A DNA stretch of 64,000 nt, from the NCBI RefSeq assembly GCF_003054245.1, contig NZ_QBKR01000009.1:1-64000 (forward strand). The letters run 5' to 3'. The position numbers and the translations under genes were made by a program. The notes under the pieces were generated by a model. It worked only from the letters and a program-made list of their open reading frames with translations. It made no database searches and had not been told where the DNA came from. Within the stretch, counting starts at the first letter, position 1, and each line of letters starts with the position of its first letter. Origin of the DNA: Melghirimyces profundicolus. GTDB lineage: Bacteria > Bacillota > Bacilli > Thermoactinomycetales > DSM-45169. Below, piece by piece: positions 60,064 through 64,000 of the stretch.

Positions 60064-61347
60064 TCAGTGAATCATGGAGACGGCGATCAGGTTGGCCAGA
60101 AACAAACCCGCGATGAGATAGACGGGGACGGGAACCTGCCGCCATTTGCCTGCCGCCGTTTTCAAGAGCGGATACGTGATAAAACCGAAGGCCAGTCCGT
60201 CGGCGATGCTGGAGGTCAGCGGGATGCCGGCGAGAATGAAGAACGCCGGGAACCCCTCGGAGAAATCGGAAAAGGGAATGTGCTGGACGCTCTGCACCAT
60301 CAGGGCTCCGATGACGATCAGGACGGGAGCCACCGCATGGTCCGGAATCTTCCCCAACAGTGGGAGAGCGGGAAAGGCGAGCAAAAAGAGAAGTCCCGTC
60401 ACGAGCGGCGGGATCCCGGTCCGCCCCCCTTCGGCGATTCCGGAGGCGCTTTCCGCCGCCGCGACGGTCGGGCTGGTTCCCAGAAAACCGGAAGCGACGG
60501 TGGAGACGGCGGTGGCCCGGTAAGCCTTCGGAAATTGTTTTGGGTCGGACAGCATCCCCTGCAACAATCCCATGTTTTCAAAGACGACGATCATGGTGAG
60601 GGAAAAGACGGCCACCCAGAACGGGTAATGAAACAGATTCCACTTCGCCGAAAAGAGGACCGTGCCAAACTCCATCAGCCGGGGAGAGGGAGTGTTTGCA
60701 TCCGGCATCCCTCCGATTCCGTAAGTGAGCAGGGTGGTGACCAGAATCCCCCACAGCAAGCTGCCCGGTACTTTCCGCGAATAGAGAAGCAGCGTGATCA
60801 GCAGTCCGGTCACGGTCACCAGAGGGACTGGCTGTCCGAAGTCACCCAACGCCACCATCGTGTTCTCGTCGGTTTGAATCCATTGGGCCTTTTGCAGGCC
60901 GATAAAAGCGAGAAACAAGCCGATCCCGGCGGTGACGCCGTGCTTCAGGGAAGCCGGCACGGCTTGGAAAAGCCGGGAGCCGAGACGGGTTGCCGCGGCC
61001 ATCCAGAAGAGGATCCCCGAAACGGTCACGGCCGCCAGTCCTTCCTGCCAGCTGAGGCCCAGCGATTGGATGAGGGTGTAGCTGAAGAAGGCGTTGACCC
61101 CCATCCCGGGAATCAAGAGAACCGGAGCCCGGGCACCAAACGCCATCCACAGGCAGCCGAAGGCGGTGGCGGCCACCGTGGCCGCCACTCCCGCTCCCAG
61201 GGGAATACCGGCATCCCTCAGGATCATCGGATGGACCACCAGGATATAAGCGGCCGTGAAAAAGGAAGTCAAACCGGCCATCCATTCCCGCTTCCATTCC
61301 ACCGCATCGGACGAATCCGCCATTCTTCGCAAGAACCAACTTTTCAA
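60064..61347 (-). CDS. NCS2-family purine permease (guanine/hypoxanthine type)
   Basis: This 427-aa protein has about 12-14 helices of the AzgA/PbuG-like NCS2 branch: MAGLTSFFTAAYILVVHPMIL, PVLLIPGMGVNAFFSYTL, LKHGVTAGIGLFLAFIGLQKA, and the substrate region GTSPTVAAAESASGIAEGGRTG. It takes up hypoxanthine, guanine or adenine with protons. I chose TTG 61347 behind AAAAGGA; the frame is open upstream to 61404. No purine riboswitch was recognised upstream. Confidence 0.9.
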   Translation of the reverse strand: MKSWFLRRMADSSDAVEWKREWMAGLTSFFTAAYILVVHPMILRDAGIPLGAGVAATVAATAFGCLWMAFGARAPVLLIPGMGVNAFFSYTLIQSLGLSWQEGLAAVTVSGILFWMAAATRLGSRLFQAVPASLKHGVTAGIGLFLAFIGLQKAQWIQTDENTMVALGDFGQPVPLVTVTGLLITLLLYSRKVPGSLLWGILVTTLLTYGIGGMPDANTPSPRLMEFGTVLFSAKWNLFHYPFWVAVFSLTMIVVFENMGLLQGMLSDPKQFPKAYRATAVSTVASGFLGTSPTVAAAESASGIAEGGRTGIPPLVTGLLFLLAFPALPLLGKIPDHAVAPVLIVIGALMVQSVQHIPFSDFSEGFPAFFILAGIPLTSSIADGLAFGFITYPLLKTAAGKWRQVPVPVYLIAGLFLANLIAVSMIH

Positions 61348-61493
61348 TGAGAAAATCCTTTTCTGTATCGAACCCTCAACCCACCCGTTGTGCCTCCACG
61401 GCACAACACTTCCATTATAGCGGTCAGGGGACGGTCGGGGGTATCAAAAACTGTAAAAGAATGGATTGGAAAATATGAAATTGCGAAAAATTA

Positions 61494-61523
61494 TTGAAAT
61501 CCTTATGGGAGGTGTGCTATTAT
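61494..61523 (+). promoter_or_regulatory. Promoter of the ROK regulator gene
   Basis: TTGAAA (61494-61499) and TATTAT (61518-61523) are 18 bases apart. AT-rich near-palindromes between here and the gene may include its own operator. Confidence 0.55.
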
Positions 61524-61620
61524 CTTATCAACTTATTAAAGGCTGTTTATAAACTCCGGTGAACTCAAACCTATTTTTTTGATTACTTATTTAACTTTGT
61601 TTAAAAAGGAGGGGGTTCGG

Positions 61621-62820
61621 CTGATCAAAGGAAACCAGCGGTTGCTGAAAAAGATGAACCGGACCCAGGTGCTGGATTTGATTCGCCGAGAAGGGCCCCT
61701 GTCCAAAGCGCAATTGGCGGAACGGATGAAGTTGACCTTCGCGGGGGTCTCCAAAATCGTCAATGATCTGGAATCCTCCGGCATTCTGTTTCTCCGGGGG
61801 GAAGGGAGGTCCAGCGGCGGGAGAAAACCCGCATTGTATGCGTTGAATGCCACGGCGTTTTACGTGGTGGCCGTCGACTTGTCCGTGGATGAAATCCATG
61901 TGGCCCTAATGGATCTGTCTACCGTCACTGTCGACGAGACATGTTTGGCTGCACCCGGGGACCGGACGCCCCGGTCGTATGTTGAGGCGGTTCGACTCGG
62001 GGTGCAGACCCTGCTGGAACGTTCGGGAATTCCTCGAAAAAAAATTCTGGGCGTGGGGGTTTCGTCACCCGGTCCGGTCAATTCGGTCACGGGGGAGGTC
62101 CTTTACCCTCCCAACCTTCCGCTTTGGAACGTGGTTCCGTTAAAGGAACGCCTGGAGCAAGAACTCCGGATGCCGGTCAAAGTGGAAAAGGACGCTAACC
62201 TCCACGCTTTGGGTGAAAAGTGGTTCGGTGCGGGACGGGGGGCCGATAACCTGGTTTACGTATTGGTCGGGGAAGGGATCGGGGGAGGGATTGTGATTGA
62301 AGGATCCCTGTACCGTGGCACCCCTTTCGGAGCGGGGGAAATCGGCCACGGGACGGTGGATCTCCACGGGCCGCGCTGCAATTGCGGTAACTACGGTTGC
62401 TTGGAAGTCATGGCTTCGGGTTTGGCCGTCATTCGACGTATTCGGGAGAAAATCCGTGCCGGTCACGCGTCCCCGCATTACCCGGCTCCGGAGAAAATTC
62501 AATTATCGAATGTATTGAAAGCGTTTCAATGCGGTGATGACTTGACCATCCGGGAGCTGGAAGAGACATCGAGGGTGATCGCAGCGGGTTTAATCGGAGT
62601 GGTGAACTCCCTGCGCCCCGACATGCTGATTCTTGGAGGAAAGCTTTCCCGGGGATTTCCCCTGATGACCGACATTGTGAAAGGCGTGATCAGGGAGCGG
62701 GTCGTGCCTGCACTGAGTGAGCAGCTCCAAATTGTGAAAGGAGAGCTGCGAGACAAATCCGGGCTGGTTGGAGCCGCCGCTCTGGTGATGGAAGAAATCT
62801 TTACTCTGCAGTTGAAATAA
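61621..62820 (+). CDS. ROK-family transcriptional repressor (XylR type)
   Basis: This 399-aa regulator has an N-terminal winged helix-turn-helix (VLDLIRREGPLSKAQLAERM and AGVSKIVNDLESSGIL), then a ROK sugar-kinase-like domain with VGVSSPGPVNS, VYVLVGEGIGGGIV and the zinc motif CNCGNYGCLE. The best start is CTG 61621: AAAGGAGGG lies about eight bases upstream and the N-terminus then reads IKGNQRLLKKMNRTQ, as in relatives. The next ATG (61654) would cut into the conserved region. It probably controls the sugar transporter that follows 12 bases later. Confidence 0.87.
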   Translation: MIKGNQRLLKKMNRTQVLDLIRREGPLSKAQLAERMKLTFAGVSKIVNDLESSGILFLRGEGRSSGGRKPALYALNATAFYVVAVDLSVDEIHVALMDLSTVTVDETCLAAPGDRTPRSYVEAVRLGVQTLLERSGIPRKKILGVGVSSPGPVNSVTGEVLYPPNLPLWNVVPLKERLEQELRMPVKVEKDANLHALGEKWFGAGRGADNLVYVLVGEGIGGGIVIEGSLYRGTPFGAGEIGHGTVDLHGPRCNCGNYGCLEVMASGLAVIRRIREKIRAGHASPHYPAPEKIQLSNVLKAFQCGDDLTIRELEETSRVIAAGLIGVVNSLRPDMLILGGKLSRGFPLMTDIVKGVIRERVVPALSEQLQIVKGELRDKSGLVGAAALVMEEIFTLQLK

Positions 62821-62832
62821 GGAGGGAACGAC

Positions 62833-64000
62833 ATGAAAAAACTTGGATGGATCCTTGTGTCGGTTTTGTTGTTGGTGGCACAGACGTCTTGTTCTTCCGC
62901 TGGGGACAGCGGTAAGGTTGAGTTGACTTATTGGCCCGCGGCCCACCCGGTGGAAGTGAAGTTTGCCAAGGACGTGGTGAAGGAGTGGAACCGGAAACAT
63001 CCCGACATCCAGGTGAAAGTGGAACCCTTGCCCGCCAGCCGTTCGACTGAGGAAGTGTTGCTGACATCCATTGCAGGGGGAACGACACCGGACCTCACTT
63101 CCAACATCAATCCAGGGGCGTTGAGCCAATTTGTGGAGGCCGGGGGGATGTATGCGATCGACAAGATTGATGGTGCGATGAAAACCATCTCCGAGCGGAC
63201 GCCGAAAGACACGGTGGAATCCTTCAAATCGAAGGACGGCCATTTGTACCAGATCCCCTGGAAGGGCAATCCCGTGATGGTGATCTACAACAAAAAACAT
63301 TTTAAAGAGGCGGGACTGGATCCGGAAAACCCGGATATCGGCACCTATTCCAAGTTTCTGAAAGCCGCGGATAAATTGACCCGGGACAAAAACGGGGACG
63401 GAAAAACTGATGTTTGGGCGATGAATCCCAACGTGGAACAAACCTGGTGGCAGCGGTTTTTCGACTTTTATCCCTGGTATCTGGCCGCGAAGGAAGGTGA
63501 AACCCTGTTGAAGGGAAACCAGGCGGCCTTTGACAATCCCGAAGCTGTGGAGACGATTCGCTTTTTCAAAAAGGTATTTGACGAGGGCTACGCCCCCAAA
63601 TCCACTTTCAAAGAGAACCTGCTGGCCAAAGGCAAGGTTTCGATGACCATCACCGGCCCCTTTGCCCTGGCGGATCTGGAAAAACAGGCTCCCGATACGG
63701 AGTTTGGGGTGGTACCGGTACCGGTTCCGGATGACATGGAAGGAAACCAGGTGATCACCTACGGGGATCCCAAGAACATCGGCATTTTCAAAAGCACCGA
63801 GCATCCGAAGGAAACCTGGGAATTTGCCAAGTTCCTCATCTCCAAAAAGAACGATCTCAAGTTTCTGAAGGAGACCCAACAGATTCCGTTCCGAAAAGAT
63901 TTGGAGAAAGATGAAGAGGCCCGTTCTTTTTTCGAGGAAAACCCATTGTTGCGCCGGTTCGCCGAACAGGCTCCCTACACGCGAGCCACCGACGATTCGC
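62833..64000 (+). CDS. Sugar ABC transporter substrate-binding lipoprotein (partial)
   Basis: At least 389 residues are present and the gene runs off the right edge. The signal peptide ends with a lipobox-like AQTSC. The family 1 extracellular binding-protein fold is visible: LTYWPAAHPVEVKFAKDVVKEWNRKHPDI, TPDLTSNINPGALSQF, YQIPWKGNPVMVIYNKKHF and KVSMTITGPFALADLEKQ. The ligand is probably an oligosaccharide or sugar. Ribosome site AAGGAGGGAACGAC. The upstream ROK gene is its likely regulator and permease genes presumably follow beyond the window. Confidence 0.9.
   Translation, partial: MKKLGWILVSVLLLVAQTSCSSAGDSGKVELTYWPAAHPVEVKFAKDVVKEWNRKHPDIQVKVEPLPASRSTEEVLLTSIAGGTTPDLTSNINPGALSQFVEAGGMYAIDKIDGAMKTISERTPKDTVESFKSKDGHLYQIPWKGNPVMVIYNKKHFKEAGLDPENPDIGTYSKFLKAADKLTRDKNGDGKTDVWAMNPNVEQTWWQRFFDFYPWYLAAKEGETLLKGNQAAFDNPEAVETIRFFKKVFDEGYAPKSTFKENLLAKGKVSMTITGPFALADLEKQAPDTEFGVVPVPVPDDMEGNQVITYGDPKNIGIFKSTEHPKETWEFAKFLISKKNDLKFLKETQQIPFRKDLEKDEEARSFFEENPLLRRFAEQAPYTRATDDS

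Noticed and set aside
61405-61578. A purine riboswitch upstream of the NCS2 permease
   Set aside because: I could not find the conserved three-way-junction core sequences, so no call was made.

Overview
The window looks like a chromosome segment of a spore-forming, Gram-positive Bacillales bacterium, probably of the Thermoactinomycetaceae. This is inferred from gene content and not proven. The clues are four YheC/YheD-type spore-coat ATP-grasp genes, many Bacillus-type gene families (YtqA/YtqB, DUF1128, DUF309, YkqA, YunG, YcgQ/YcgR), strong AGGAGG-type ribosome sites with frequent GTG/TTG starts, a Bacillus-type Zur box, and sigmaK-like promoter matches. I see no rRNA, tRNA, CRISPR array or prophage.

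Layout. 0.4-8 kb: a compact island with a complete 2-aminoethylphosphonate pathway (PEP mutase, phosphonopyruvate decarboxylase, aminotransferase). Its last operon gene is a YheC/YheD-type ATP-grasp ligase, and three more such ATP-grasp genes flank it. This is the most interesting part: a possible phosphonate-decoration system of the spore or cell surface. 8-15 kb: housekeeping genes (udk, pckA, an S1-domain protein, a membrane Ser/Thr kinase, ytqA/mnmM, a ferritin-like protein). 15.7-20.5 kb: the pyruvate dehydrogenase operon pdhABC-lpdA. 21-37.9 kb: scattered transport and enzyme genes (frameshifted CDF transporter, OFA-type MFS, thioesterase, TatD, YdcF, sodium/solute symporter, YhdH-type reductase, FxLYD lipoprotein, RraA-like, DUF420, LOG family, NRDE, sirtuin, tandem GGCT). 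38-42.7 kb: a decay zone with remnants of a glycolate-oxidase-type Fe-S subunit, MmgE/PrpD, an IS110 transposase and an isochorismatase-like hydrolase between intact MBL, membrane and SDR genes. 42.7-51 kb: manA, tpx, thpR, the queDEC cluster behind a probable preQ1-I riboswitch, pabB-pabC, and an acetyltransferase and a methyltransferase. 51-55.3 kb: a SCO-like protein, then a zinc-regulated divergon (YcgR/YcgQ-type permease pair against znuA) built around one perfect Zur box. 55.4-64 kb: a TRIC channel, a large secreted PGRP amidase with six golvesin-like repeats, a purine permease, a ROK regulator and the start of a sugar ABC transporter.

A dispersed 210-310 bp repeat with 11-bp inverted ends occurs four times (22.8, 27.3, 34.0 and 54.1 kb). 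It behaves like a MITE: one copy splits a DUF1232 gene and is bounded by a TTAG target duplication, and another sits in the znuA leader. Several very short genes with strong ribosome sites (34, 38, 51 and 35 aa) were found by eye.
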